A stretch of DNA of 26,062 nucleotides from an uncultured Oscillibacter sp. (GTDB lineage Bacteria; Bacillota; Clostridia; Oscillospirales; Oscillospiraceae): positions 1 through 26,062 of the forward strand of contig CABSFC010000032.1 in NCBI GenBank assembly GCA_902476875.1, in the 5' to 3' direction. Under the pieces are notes generated by a model. The model searched no databases, was not told the DNA's origin, and saw nothing but the letters and a program-made list of their open reading frames with translations. A program made the translations under genes and the position numbers. This document shows positions 6,471 through 14,185 of this stretch, piece by piece (the first letter of the stretch is position 1; each line of letters opens with the position of its first letter).

Positions 6471-7175
6471 ATGAAGAAGCTGAACCTCACCCAACTGCTG
6501 GAGAGCAATTCCTACCCCGGCCGGGGCATCGTCCTGGGCCGCAGTGCCGACGGCAAGCACGCCGTGGCCGCTTATTTCATCATGGGCCGCAGTGAAAATT
6601 CCCGGAACCGGGTATTCACCGTCACCGACGATGGCATCCGCACCGAGGCCCACGACCCCTCCAAAATGACCGACCCCAGCCTCATCATCTACCACCCCGT
6701 CCGTCAGGTGGGCCGGGGCCTGGTCGTCACCAACGGCGATCAGACCGACACCGTCCGGGACGGCCTGCTGGCGGGCAAGACCTTTTCCTACGCCCTCCAC
6801 ACCCGGGAGTTCGAGCCGGACGCCCCCAACTACACCCCCCGCATCTCCGGCCTGTTGTCCCCTGACGGCAGCTTCAAGCTGTCCATTCTGAAGAGCGCCG
6901 ACGGCGATCCCTCCTGCTGCCAGCGGTATTTCTACACCTACGACCACCCTCTGGCCGGCGAGGGCCGCTTCATCCACACCTACATGGGCGATGGCAGCCC
7001 CCTCCCCTCCTTCGAGGGCGAGCCGGAGCGGGTGGCGCTGGACGCCCCCGACGCCAAGGCCCTAGCCGATCAGATGTGGGCCGCCCTGAATCCGGACAAC
7101 AAGGTGTCGCTGTTCGTGCGGTACAGCTCCCTGGAGGATGGCACATACACCCAGGTCATCAAAAACAAATTCTGA
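6471..7175 (+). CDS. PurO-type IMP cyclohydrolase family protein
   Basis: The 234-residue product resembles the PurO family, whose archaeal members close FAICAR to IMP in the last step of purine synthesis. Family hallmarks visible are the N-terminal SNSYPGRGIVLGRSADGKHA (residues 12-31), the AAYFIMGRSENSRNRVF block and the later Asn-Tyr-Thr-Pro-Arg-Ile (NYTPRISG). The start has TAGGAGCC upstream and lies 11 nt after the metallopeptidase gene. In bacteria such proteins often coexist with bifunctional PurH, so the exact substrate is not certain. A strong terminator follows directly. Confidence 0.87.
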   Translation: MKKLNLTQLLESNSYPGRGIVLGRSADGKHAVAAYFIMGRSENSRNRVFTVTDDGIRTEAHDPSKMTDPSLIIYHPVRQVGRGLVVTNGDQTDTVRDGLLAGKTFSYALHTREFEPDAPNYTPRISGLLSPDGSFKLSILKSADGDPSCCQRYFYTYDHPLAGEGRFIHTYMGDGSPLPSFEGEPERVALDAPDAKALADQMWAALNPDNKVSLFVRYSSLEDGTYTQVIKNKF

Positions 7176-7181
7176 GATCCA

Positions 7182-7214
7182 TGTCCCCGGGCCGACGGCC
7201 TGGGGACATTTTTT
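7182..7214 (+). terminator. Intrinsic terminator after the purO-like gene
   Basis: TGTCCCC and GGCC pair with GGCC and TGGGGACA around a GAC loop (7182-7208), followed by six T (7209-7214). It begins six bases after the stop codon. Confidence 0.9.
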
Positions 7215-7239
7215 GCGCCACGGGAAATTTACAAAAATA

Positions 7240-7291
7240 GTTGACAAAGTCCACCAAACGATGTATGCTCCATTTAGTGGACTTAGTCAAC
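7240..7291 (+). promoter_or_regulatory. marR promoter with paired palindromic operators
   Basis: TTGACA (7241-7246), a 17-nt spacer and TATGCT (7264-7269) form the promoter. GTTGACAAAGTCCAC (7240-7254) is repeated inverted with one mismatch as GTGGACTTAGTCAAC (7277-7291). Each half is itself an imperfect palindrome of the form GTkGAC-www-GTCmAC. One site covers the -35 box and the other the start site, as expected for autorepression by the MarR protein encoded just downstream. Confidence 0.8.
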
Positions 7292-7312
7292 TATTCAGAG
7301 AGGGGGCGGCTG

Positions 7313-7816
7313 ATGGACACAGCCAGTCAGGCCGCGCGGGAGGCCGCCGTTTCCCGCATCCGGGAATTCACCCGGTTCTATATGCCCACATTTGAGCTGC
7401 TGGGCAACCACTACCTGGGCTCGGACTACTCCGCCACGGAGGCCAGGGTCCTGTTCGAGCTTTACGAGCACAACGGCTGCAACGCCGCGCACATCGCCAG
7501 GGCCACGAATCTGGACAAGAGCTATCTGAGCCGGATCATCAGGGGCTTCGAGCAAAAGGGCCTCCTGACCCGGACGGCGTCGAAGACGGACTCCCGGTCC
7601 TTCGCGCTCCATCTGACGGAGCTGGGAACCGCCCTGACCGAGGATTTTATCCAAAAATCCAACCGGCAGATCGGCGCCGTCATCGGCCCGCTGGAGCCGG
7701 AGGCCTGTCAGGCACTGATCGGCGCTCTGGATACCATCACCCGCATTTTAAACGCATGCGGCCCCACAACAGCCGCCGGAGAGGAGTCGTATACTCATGA
7801 AAATCGTCCCTTATGA
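7313..7816 (+). CDS. MarR-family transcriptional regulator
   Basis: The 167-residue product is a winged-helix MarR protein. Helices for dimerisation lie in residues 8-35. The DNA-recognition part is CNAAHIARATNLDKSYLSRIIRGFEQKGLL (about 55-84), and the wing follows (TRTASKTDSRSFALHLTELG). The ATG at 7313 has AGAGAGGGGGCGG upstream; an in-frame ATG at 7241 would lie inside the -35 box and is rejected. Its last 20 bases overlap the start of the acetyltransferase gene, so the two form a regulator-enzyme pair. The paired palindromes over its own promoter predict negative autoregulation relieved by a ligand that is not known. The C-terminal tail after residue 150 is polar and poorly conserved. Confidence 0.92.
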   Translation: MDTASQAAREAAVSRIREFTRFYMPTFELLGNHYLGSDYSATEARVLFELYEHNGCNAAHIARATNLDKSYLSRIIRGFEQKGLLTRTASKTDSRSFALHLTELGTALTEDFIQKSNRQIGAVIGPLEPEACQALIGALDTITRILNACGPTTAAGEESYTHENRPL

Positions 7817-8264
7817 ACCCAAGTACAGGCAGGACTTCATTGATCTGAACAAGCTGTGGATCTCCGAGATGTTTACCATCGAACCGGAAGACCTGGCGGT
7901 ACTGGAGGGCATCGAGGCATCCCTGGCCCAGGGCGCCCAGATCTTTTTCGCCGTGGACGATGACGGCGGGGTGCTGGCCTGCTGCATGATCGCGCCCCTG
8001 CCCAACGGGGAGTGGGAGATCGAAAAGTTCTGCGCCCGGGGCATGTCCACCGGCACAGGCGCGGGCGCCGCCTGCCTGAAAGCCTGCCTCGACTACGCCA
8101 GGGAGCGGCGGGTGGAAAAGATCGTCATCGTCTCCAACCGCAAATGCGTCCAGGCTGTCCACCTGTACCGGAAGTTCGGCTTCGTCGAAGTCCCCGTGGA
8201 CCGGGAAAAATTCCCCTTCGACCGGGCCGACATCGCGTTCGAGCAGGTCTTCCACCACGAATAA
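7797..8264 (+). CDS. GNAT-family N-acetyltransferase
   Basis: The 155-residue protein is a single GNAT domain that would transfer an acetyl group from acetyl-CoA. Strand beta4 and the acetyl-CoA loop are seen as WEIEKFCARGMSTGTGAGAA (residues 78-97), and the C-terminal part as IVIVSNRKCVQAVHLYRKFGF (about 110-130). The loop ends GTGAG, close to the usual Q/R-x-x-G-x-G/A. The ATG overlaps the marR gene by 20 nt, with GGAGAGGAG upstream. MarR-GNAT pairs are common and often concern detoxification of small molecules, but the substrate cannot be told from sequence. A bidirectional terminator follows. Confidence 0.92.
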   Translation: MKIVPYEPKYRQDFIDLNKLWISEMFTIEPEDLAVLEGIEASLAQGAQIFFAVDDDGGVLACCMIAPLPNGEWEIEKFCARGMSTGTGAGAACLKACLDYARERRVEKIVIVSNRKCVQAVHLYRKFGFVEVPVDREKFPFDRADIAFEQVFHHE

Positions 8265-8299
8265 AAATGCCGCCGGAGCGCTCCGGCGGCATTTTTTTT
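8263..8299. terminator. Bidirectional intrinsic terminator between convergent genes
   Basis: A perfect palindrome AAAAATGCCGCCGGAGC / GCTCCGGCGGCATTTTT (8263-8279 with 8280-8296) has a T-run on both strands. It serves the acetyltransferase gene (plus) and the small protein gene ending at 8298 (minus). Confidence 0.92.
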
Positions 8300-8669
8300 A
8301 CGCTCTGGGTGAAGTGTCCCGGTCCACCGGGACGTCGGGGCGGCGGGCGCGGATGCGATCCAGCACCTTGTCCACGCCGGCCTGCTTCTCAAAGAGGATG
8401 TTCTGGTAGAACTCCCCGTCGTAGCACAGCCGCAGGCACACCATGGGAATCTGCTTGCCGCAGGTGCCGGTAACGCTGATCCCGGTGTTCTTGCTCCAGA
8501 CCTGATTCAGCGCGGCAAAGGGGATGTACTTGCTGCCGGGGAATGCCGCGAGATACAGGGCCTCGTCGCTGACGCGGTACTGCTCCACCCGCTTGGCGGC
8601 GCGGTAATCCTCCGCGGCGTTCTCCAGCTCGCATTGCCGGGACATGGATTTCACAGGAAACAACGACAT
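8298..8669 (-). CDS. Conserved small protein of unknown function
   Basis: I do not recognise the family with certainty. The 123-residue product has no signal peptide or membrane span. It begins with a polar helix (QCELENAAEDYRAAKRV), followed by strand-rich sequence (YRVSDEALYLAAFPGSKYIP, FAALNQVWSKNTGISVTGTC, MVCLRLCYDGEFYQNILFEK) and a last helix. This order looks like a small PH-like or sensor beta-domain (inference only). The ATG at 8669 has GGGAGGGCTACGCA upstream. It is bounded by terminators on both sides, so it stands alone. No clear promoter was found in the 140 nt upstream. Confidence 0.75.
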   Translation of the reverse strand: MSLFPVKSMSRQCELENAAEDYRAAKRVEQYRVSDEALYLAAFPGSKYIPFAALNQVWSKNTGISVTGTCGKQIPMVCLRLCYDGEFYQNILFEKQAGVDKVLDRIRARRPDVPVDRDTSPRA

Positions 8670-8774
8670 TGCGTAGCCCTCCCTCGGTGTTCAGATTTTG
8701 TTAAAGCATACCTGTATGGAAGCGTCCCGTCTATTGCAAAAGCAACACAATGAATCGTTTCCGGCGCTCCACAT

Positions 8775-8805
8775 GAAAAAGCCGGCCCTCTCGGGCCGGT
8801 TTTTT
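8775..8805. terminator. Bidirectional terminator after the zinc-ribbon gene
   Basis: CCGGCCC (8782-8788) pairs with GGGCCGG (8793-8799) around TCTC. Six A precede (8775-8780) and six T follow (8800-8805), giving a U-run on either strand. It terminates the zinc-ribbon gene whose stop is at 8813. Confidence 0.9.
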
Positions 8806-8812
8806 GCACGTT

Positions 8813-9193
8813 TTACTCGCCCATGGGGGCGCCGCAGTGGGGGCAGAACTTGCTGTCGGACACCTGGCCGCAGATGGGGCAGGCTTTCTCGCCGGACACG
8901 GGCTCGGCCTCGGGGGCCTCCTCCTTCACGGGCTTGCTGGCCTCCAGCTCCGCGATCTTCGCCTTGGAGGCGTTGACGGCCTCCACCATATCCCGGACGG
9001 CGTCGGGGATCTCGCCCTCGTACTCGTTGACGAACCACTCGCCAATGGTGCGATAGTTCTTTTCGATCTCCTTCTGCTCACCGGCGATGGCGACGTTGAG
9101 CTTTACCAGCCCGGCGGCGTCCTTGGTCTTGTCGGCGGCCAGGTTGGCCATGTCCTTTGCCTTCTTGGTCAGTTCATCAATAGAAAACGCCAT
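8813..9193 (-). CDS. Zinc-ribbon protein with an N-terminal helical domain
   Basis: The 126-residue cytoplasmic protein has a long amphipathic, Lys/Ala-rich helical region (MAFSIDELTKKAKDMANLAA..., about residues 1-80). An acidic linker (KEEAPEAEPVSGEKA) and a C-terminal zinc ribbon with Cys105-x2-Cys108 and Cys117-x2-Cys120 follow. Such proteins are frequent in Firmicutes, but no biochemical role is established. The likely promoter is TTGCGT-17-TATACT at 9291-9263. It lies downstream of glpK on the same strand, with no obvious terminator between them, so some readthrough is possible. Confidence 0.82.
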   Translation of the reverse strand: MAFSIDELTKKAKDMANLAADKTKDAAGLVKLNVAIAGEQKEIEKNYRTIGEWFVNEYEGEIPDAVRDMVEAVNASKAKIAELEASKPVKEEAPEAEPVSGEKACPICGQVSDSKFCPHCGAPMGE

Positions 9194-9262
9194 GTTGGAA
9201 ATCCCCTTTCATATACAGCCTTGCGGCCTGCTTTCATTGTTTTTGATCATCTGATTGTGTTT

Positions 9263-9291
9263 AGTATAGCGCAATTCTTTTCAAAACGCAA
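9263..9291 (-). promoter_or_regulatory. Promoter of the zinc-ribbon gene
   Basis: TTGCGT (9291-9286), a 17-nt spacer and TATACT (9268-9263) face the zinc-ribbon gene, with a start near 9256, about 63 nt before its ATG. Confidence 0.65.
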
Positions 9292-9307
9292 CAGGCTTTC
9301 CACTTGT

Positions 9308-10819
9308 TTACACTTCGTTCTCAATCCAGCTCCGGGCGCGCTCCACCGCCCGCAGCCACTGGGCATAGTCGGCGGCGCAGTCCGCCTCATCCCGCTGGGG
9401 CTGGAACAGGTGCTGGCCGCGGCGCAGGTCCTCCAGCTCTTCAAAGCCGCTCCAGACCCCGGCCGCCAGGCCCGCCAGGGCCGCCGCGCCGAAAGCGGTG
9501 GTCTCCACCTGGGCGGGCCGGTCCACCGGCAGCCGCAGCAGGTCCGCCTGGGTCTGCATCAGAATATCGCTGACCGACGCGCCGCCATCCACCCGCAGGG
9601 TGGTGATGGGGCAGGGGGCGTCGGCGTTCATGGCCCGCACCAGGTCCGTCACCTGGAACGCGATGGAGTCCAGCACCGCCCGGGCGATGTGGGCGCGGGT
9701 GGTGCCCCGGGTCAATCCCACGATGGTCCCCCGGGCGTACATGTCCCAATAGGGCGCCCCCAGGCCGGTGAAAGCGGGCACCACGTACACGCCGCCGGAG
9801 GAGGGCACGCTCTCCGCCAGCCGGTCGCACTCCGGCGCGGAGCCGATGAGCCCCAGCTCGTCCCGCAGCCACTGGATGGTGCTGCCGGCGTTGAAGACGC
9901 TGCCCTCCAGGGCGTAGGTGGTCCCGCCGCCCACGGACCAGCCCACGGAGGTCACCAGCCCCGCCCTGGAGCGCACCGCCTCGCCGCCCACGTTCATCAG
10001 CGTGAAACAGCCGGTGCCGTAGGTGTTCTTGGCCTGTCCCGGGGTGAAGCAGCCCTGGCCGAACAGCGCCGCCGGCTGGTCCCCGGCGCTGCCGCAGATG
10101 GGGATGCCCGCCAGGGCCTCCAGGCCCGGGATGCCGGGGGCCACCGCGCCGTAGGCCTCGCTGTTGGGCCGGGGCTCCGGCAGCAGCTGGAGGGGGATGC
10201 CCAGGGCGCGGCACAGGTCCTCGTCCCACGTCAGCGTATGGATGTTGAACAGCATGGTCCGGGAGGCGTTGGAGTAGTCCGTCACATGAGCCCGTCCTCC
10301 GGTCAGGTTCCAGATCAGCCAGGAATCCACCGTGCCGGCGCACAGCTCGCCCCGCTCCGCCCGCTGCCGGACGCCGGGGACATTGTCCAGCAGCCACTTG
10401 ATCTTGGTGCCGGAGAAGTAGGCGTCGATCAGCAGTCCGGTCCTGTCCGCCACCGCGTCCCCCAGGCCGTCGGCTTTCAGCTGGTCACAGATGGCGGCGG
10501 TGCGGCGGCACTGCCAGACGATGGCGTTGTGCACCGGCTGTCCCGTCACCCGGTCCCACAGGATGGTGGTCTCCCGCTGGTTTGTGATGCCCAGGGCGGC
10601 GATCCGCTTGGGGTCGATGTGGGCGGCGTCCACCGCCTCCGCCAGGGCCCTCTTCTCCGTGGCCCAGATCTCCATGGGATCGTGCTCCACCCAGCCCGGC
10701 CGGGGGTAGATCTGGCGGAAGGGGTGCTGGGCCCGGGCCACGATTTCCCCGGCCCTGTTGAACAGAATGGCGCGGGAGCTGGTGGTCCCCTGGTCCAGGG
10801 CGGCGATATAGGTCTCCAT
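9308..10819 (-). CDS. glpK: Glycerol kinase
   Basis: Glycerol kinase phosphorylates glycerol to sn-glycerol 3-phosphate with ATP. The 503-residue length is typical. Visible hallmarks are the phosphate-1 loop ALDQGTTSSRAILF (residues 6-19), NQRETTILWD with the glycerol-contacting Arg-Glu pair, and the C-terminal adenosine motif DGGASVSDILMQTQADLL. The start chosen is the second ATG (METYIAALDQG), which has GAGGAGG six bases upstream; the first ATG at 10825 abuts that site. It is transcribed away from a monoacylglycerol-lipase-like gene across a 77-nt intergenic region, which suggests a shared glycerol-use function. No glpF or glpD is nearby. Confidence 0.97.
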   Translation of the reverse strand: METYIAALDQGTTSSRAILFNRAGEIVARAQHPFRQIYPRPGWVEHDPMEIWATEKRALAEAVDAAHIDPKRIAALGITNQRETTILWDRVTGQPVHNAIVWQCRRTAAICDQLKADGLGDAVADRTGLLIDAYFSGTKIKWLLDNVPGVRQRAERGELCAGTVDSWLIWNLTGGRAHVTDYSNASRTMLFNIHTLTWDEDLCRALGIPLQLLPEPRPNSEAYGAVAPGIPGLEALAGIPICGSAGDQPAALFGQGCFTPGQAKNTYGTGCFTLMNVGGEAVRSRAGLVTSVGWSVGGGTTYALEGSVFNAGSTIQWLRDELGLIGSAPECDRLAESVPSSGGVYVVPAFTGLGAPYWDMYARGTIVGLTRGTTRAHIARAVLDSIAFQVTDLVRAMNADAPCPITTLRVDGGASVSDILMQTQADLLRLPVDRPAQVETTAFGAAALAGLAAGVWSGFEELEDLRRGQHLFQPQRDEADCAADYAQWLRAVERARSWIENEV

Positions 10820-10846
10820 AGGCATCCTCCTCTGGCATTTGATCGG

Positions 10847-10874
10847 CCAATATGTTATAGTATTGGAAAGTATA
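10847..10874. promoter_or_regulatory. Divergent promoters between glpK and the lipase gene
   Basis: Toward the lipase there is an extended -10, TG-T-TATAGT (10853-10861). Toward glpK there is an extended -10, TGG-TATACT (-10 at 10874-10869), with a weak TGGAAA -35 box 17 nt upstream. The two -10 boxes are only 7 bp apart. An inverted repeat CCAATA (10847-10852) / TATTGG (10861-10866) surrounds the plus-strand -10 box and could be an operator for both. Confidence 0.5.
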
Positions 10875-10896
10875 CCACAAGGAGGCCGGATTTTCC

Positions 10897-11835
10897 ATGG
10901 TGCGAAATGAATTTACCTTCCCCTCCGCCGGCGGCGGGACCGCCATCCACGCGGTGGAGTGGCTGCCGGAGGGCGACGCGCGGGCGGTCCTGCAAATTTC
11001 CCACGGCGTGGCGGAGTACATCCTGCGGTATGAGCCCTTCGCGGAGTATCTCACCGCCCGGGGCTTCGCCGTGGTGGGCCACGACCACCTGGGCCACGGC
11101 GATTCCGTGGCGGAGGGCGCGGCGCGGCTGTACTTTGGGCCTAAGGGCAGCTGGAACCGGGTGGTGGACGACATCTACACCCGCCGCCAGCTGGCCGGAA
11201 AGCGCTTCCCCGGCGTGCCGTACTTCCTGCTGGGCCACTCCATGGGGTCCTTCCTGGCCCGGACCTACCTCATCCGCTACCCCGGCACGGTGGACGGCGC
11301 CGTCATCATGGGCACCGGGCAGCAGTCCCCCGCCCTGATCGCCGGGGGCAAGGCCGTGGCCGCCGCGGAGAGCGCCCGCATCGGCGAGGACAAGGCCAGC
11401 CCATTGGTTGAAAAGCTGGCTTTTGGGGCATACAACAAGCGCTTCGCCCCCAACCGGACGGCAAATGACTGGCTGTCCGTCAGTGAGGAGAATGTGGACC
11501 GCTATCTGGCGGACCCCCTGTGCGGCGGCACGCCTACCTCGGGGCTGTTCCGGGAGATGCTGGGGGGACTGACCTTCATCGCCAGGCCGGAGAATCTGAG
11601 GAAGATGAATCTGAACACCCCCATCCTGTTCATCTCCGGAGAGATGGACCCGGTGGGCGACTGCGGCAGGGGCGTGCGAAAGGCTTATCGCAGCTTCCAA
11701 AGGGCGGGCGTCCGGGACGTGTCCCTCAAACTATACCCGGAGCTACGGCATGAGATTTTGTGCGAGGACTGCAAGGAGACGGTGTTTGCGGATATTTTCC
11801 AGTGGCTGGATGAGAAGGTGCCGGTACATACCTAA
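10897..11835 (+). CDS. Alpha/beta hydrolase, monoacylglycerol lipase / lysophospholipase family
   Basis: The 312-residue protein is a serine hydrolase of the monoglyceride lipase type, expected to cleave monoacylglycerols or lysophospholipids. It shows the oxyanion segment ISHGVAEYILRYEPFAEYL (about residues 34-52), GHDHLGHGDS, the nucleophile elbow GHSMG with Ser115, a likely acid at Asp251 (FISGEMDPVG) and a likely base at His285 (YPELRHEIL). There is no signal peptide, so it is cytoplasmic. AAGGAGG lies 11 nt upstream of the ATG. Divergence from glpK suggests that glycerol released by this enzyme feeds the kinase; the substrate is inferred from family and context only. Confidence 0.9.
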   Translation: MVRNEFTFPSAGGGTAIHAVEWLPEGDARAVLQISHGVAEYILRYEPFAEYLTARGFAVVGHDHLGHGDSVAEGAARLYFGPKGSWNRVVDDIYTRRQLAGKRFPGVPYFLLGHSMGSFLARTYLIRYPGTVDGAVIMGTGQQSPALIAGGKAVAAAESARIGEDKASPLVEKLAFGAYNKRFAPNRTANDWLSVSEENVDRYLADPLCGGTPTSGLFREMLGGLTFIARPENLRKMNLNTPILFISGEMDPVGDCGRGVRKAYRSFQRAGVRDVSLKLYPELRHEILCEDCKETVFADIFQWLDEKVPVHT

Positions 11836-11840
11836 AAGAA

Positions 11841-11869
11841 CTCCCGCCAGGGGATTTCCCCGGCGGGAG
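11841..11869 (-). terminator. Probable terminator of cysE-cysS
   Basis: CTCCCGCC (11841-11848) pairs with GGCGGGAG (11862-11869), with an inner GGGG/CCCC pair. On the minus strand the hairpin is followed by TTCTTTT, but on the plus strand by purines. It therefore fits termination of transcripts leaving cysS rather than the adjacent lipase gene. Confidence 0.55.
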
Positions 11870-11972
11870 AAGGGACCTGTAAAGTGTTCACAGGCTATAC
11901 AGGTTCCCCATGGCGGCACCCGGTTTATCTAATCGACGGCACGTACTCGTTTACCGGGGACGCCGTATGCGC

Positions 11973-12006
11973 AGCGCCCCGTCTTCCCTCGGGAAGGCGG
12001 GGCGCT
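11973..12006 (+). terminator. Probable terminator of the lipase gene
   Basis: AGCGCCCCG pairs with CGGGGCGCT (outer ends 11973 and 12006), with an inner CTTCCC/GGGAAG stem around TC. On the plus strand TTATCATTTT follows; on the minus strand there is no U-run. Transcripts of the convergent lipase and cysS genes would therefore overlap by about 165 nt. The rest of the 187-nt gap holds only a weak ACCTGT/ACAGGT inverted repeat near 11876-11905. Confidence 0.5.
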
Positions 12007-12022
12007 TATCATTTTCCGCCAA

Positions 12023-13474
12023 TTACACCCGTTTCCAGCTGGCGCCGCCCTTGACATCCACGATCTCAATGCCCTGGGCCTTCAGCTCGTCGCGAATCCG
12101 GTCCGCCTCGGCGAAGTTCTTCGCCTTCTTGGCCTCATACCGCCGCATGACCAGCGCGTCGATGGCGGGGTCGCCCTCGCCGGTGACGGTGTAGCCGCCC
12201 TCGGTCTTCGCTGTCTGGGCCGCCTTGGCATCCTCGGCCCGCTTGGCCTCCGCCTTCTCCAGCAGGCTCAGGCTCAGCACCTGGTCGAAGTCCCCGATCA
12301 GGGCCAGCTTGGTGGCGTCGCCGGTCTTTGCCTTCAGCACGTCGAAGATGGCCGTCACGCCCATGGAGGTGTTCAGGTCGTTGCCCATCTGCTGGAGGAA
12401 CTTGGCCTTATACTGGTCAAACACCGCCTGGTCCACGTCCCCGTCGCCCGGCTTCAGCGCGGCGACGCGGGCGATCAGCTTGTTGTACGCCGCCACGGCG
12501 TTGTCCAGATTCTCCCAGGTGAACACCAGCGCCTTGCGGTAGTGGCTCTGGAGGCAGAACCAGCGGTAGGCCAGCGGGTCGTAGCCCTTTTCCTCCAGCA
12601 GGGAGACGGTCAGGAACTCGCCCTTGGACTTGCTCATCTTGCCGCCGGTGGTGTTCAGGTGGTGGACATGGAACCAGTGGGAGCACCAGGGGTGGCCCAG
12701 ATAGCTCTCAGACTGGGCGATCTCGTTGGTGTGGTGGGGAAAGGCGTTGTCCACGCCGCCGCAGTGGAGGTCCAGGTACTCGCCGTTGTACTTCATGGAG
12801 ATGCCGGAGCACTCAATGTGCCAGCCGGGGTAGCCCACGCCCCAGGGGGAGTCCCACTTCAGGGCCTGGTCCTCGAACTTGCTCTTGGTGAACCACAGCA
12901 CGAAGTCGTTTTTGTTGCGCTTGTTGGTGTCCTCCTCCACGCCCTCCCGGACGCCCACGGCCAGGTCCTCCTCGTCGTGGTCGTTGAAGACGTAATAGCG
13001 GCTGAGCCTGGAGGTGTCGAAATACACGTTGCCGCCGGCGAGGTAGGCGTAGCCGGTGTCCATCAGTCTGGAGACGATCTTGATATAGTCGTCGATCAGT
13101 CCGGTGGCGGGCTGCACCACGTCCGGGGTCTTGATGTTCAGCTTGCGGCAGTCGTCAAAGAACGCGTCGGTGTAGAACTGGGCGATTTCCATGACGGTCT
13201 TGTGCTCCCGCCTGGCGCCCTTGAGCATCTTGTCCTCGCCCTCGTCGGCGTCGCTCGTCAGATGGCCCACGTCGGTGATGTTCATGACGCGGTTCACGTC
13301 GTAGCCCGCGTAGCGCAGGTACTTCTCCAGCACGTCCTCCATGATATAGCTGCGCAGGTTGCCAATGTGGGCGAAGTGGTACACCGTGGGGCCGCAGGTG
13401 TACATCTCCACATGACCGGGGGTGTGGGTCTTGAATTCTTCCTTTTTATGGGTGGCGGAATTGTACAGATACAT
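12023..13474 (-). CDS. cysS: Cysteinyl-tRNA synthetase
   Basis: This class I synthetase charges tRNA-Cys. The 483 residues show the zinc and cysteine site CGPTVY (Cys27), the HIGH-type motif HIGN (36-39), WHIECS and HTNEIAQSE in the zinc site, and KMSKSKG of the class I signature. The C-terminal anticodon region ends with the usual NFAEADRIRDELKAQGIEI segment. The start has GGAGGAACCTGAACC upstream. It follows cysE by 21 nt. Both genes lie behind a cysteine-type T-box leader, so cysteine synthesis and charging respond together to uncharged tRNA-Cys. An insertion TAKTEGGYTVTGEGDPAIDA near the C-terminus appears loosely conserved. Confidence 0.97.
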   Translation of the reverse strand: MYLYNSATHKKEEFKTHTPGHVEMYTCGPTVYHFAHIGNLRSYIMEDVLEKYLRYAGYDVNRVMNITDVGHLTSDADEGEDKMLKGARREHKTVMEIAQFYTDAFFDDCRKLNIKTPDVVQPATGLIDDYIKIVSRLMDTGYAYLAGGNVYFDTSRLSRYYVFNDHDEEDLAVGVREGVEEDTNKRNKNDFVLWFTKSKFEDQALKWDSPWGVGYPGWHIECSGISMKYNGEYLDLHCGGVDNAFPHHTNEIAQSESYLGHPWCSHWFHVHHLNTTGGKMSKSKGEFLTVSLLEEKGYDPLAYRWFCLQSHYRKALVFTWENLDNAVAAYNKLIARVAALKPGDGDVDQAVFDQYKAKFLQQMGNDLNTSMGVTAIFDVLKAKTGDATKLALIGDFDQVLSLSLLEKAEAKRAEDAKAAQTAKTEGGYTVTGEGDPAIDALVMRRYEAKKAKNFAEADRIRDELKAQGIEIVDVKGGASWKRV

Positions 13475-13495
13475 GGTTCAGGTTCCTCCGTTTTA

Positions 13496-14185
13496 TTAAA
13501 TCACATAGTCGTCGTATTCGTCCAGCTCGTGCCCTGTGGCCGGCTGGATGTCCAGACGCTTTTCCAGCTCCTCGATGCGGGCGGCCAGACGGGCCATCCG
13601 CTCCAGCGTGGGGTTGCCGACGCTGGTCTGGTCCACGTCGTCGGCGTAGTACACCGGCTTGCCGTACACCCGGACCACCTGGGCCGGGACGCCCACGGCG
13701 GTGCAGCCCGAGGGCACCTCCCGCAAAACCACCGCGCCGGCGGCGATGCGGGCGTTGTCTCCCACCTTGAAGGGACCCAGCACCTTGGCGCCGGAGCCCA
13801 CCAGCACGTTGTTGCCCAGGGTGGGGTGGCGCTTTCCCTTATCCTTTCCCGTTCCGCCCAGGGTCACGCCCTGGTAGAGCAGGCAGTCGTCGCCGATCTC
13901 CGTCGTCTCTCCGATGATAACACCCATGCCGTGGTCGATGACCAGGCGGCGGCCGATGGTGGCGCCGGGGTGGATCTCGATGCCGGTCCAGAAGCGGCTC
14001 CACTGAGAGACGCAGCGGGCCAGGAACAGCCGGTGGTGGACATACAGCCAGTGGGCCACGCGGTGGTACAGCACGGCGTGGACGCCGGGGTACAGCAGAA
14101 AAATCTCCAGCTTGCTGCGGGCCGCGGGGTCCCGGCGCTGGTAGGCGGCCAGCAGGCCGCCCAGACGGGTCACTCGTTTTGCCAT
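13496..14185 (-). CDS. cysE: Serine O-acetyltransferase
   Basis: CysE makes O-acetylserine from serine and acetyl-CoA, the first step of cysteine synthesis. The 229-residue product has an N-terminal helical domain and a left-handed beta-helix. Conserved blocks are GIEIHPGATIGRRLVIDHGM, GVIIGETTEIGDDCLLYQGV, TLGGTGKDKGKRHPTLG, and the hexapeptide repeats to GVPAQVVR. The two conserved histidines in IHPG and IDHG are present. CAAGGAGTAATTTGAC precedes the ATG. It is the first gene after the T-box leader and is followed by cysS. No cysK is present in the window. Confidence 0.96.
   Translation of the reverse strand: MAKRVTRLGGLLAAYQRRDPAARSKLEIFLLYPGVHAVLYHRVAHWLYVHHRLFLARCVSQWSRFWTGIEIHPGATIGRRLVIDHGMGVIIGETTEIGDDCLLYQGVTLGGTGKDKGKRHPTLGNNVLVGSGAKVLGPFKVGDNARIAAGAVVLREVPSGCTAVGVPAQVVRVYGKPVYYADDVDQTSVGNPTLERMARLAARIEELEKRLDIQPATGHELDEYDDYVI

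Noticed and set aside
8804..11338. 844-residue plus-strand open frame across glpK and the lipase gene
   Set aside because: It crosses genes on both strands, is repetitive in composition, and contradicts the clear glpK and lipase frames.
11870..11972. Possible small RNA between lipase and cysS genes
   Set aside because: Only a weak ACCTGT/ACAGGT repeat and no promoter; it is better seen as overlapping 3' ends.
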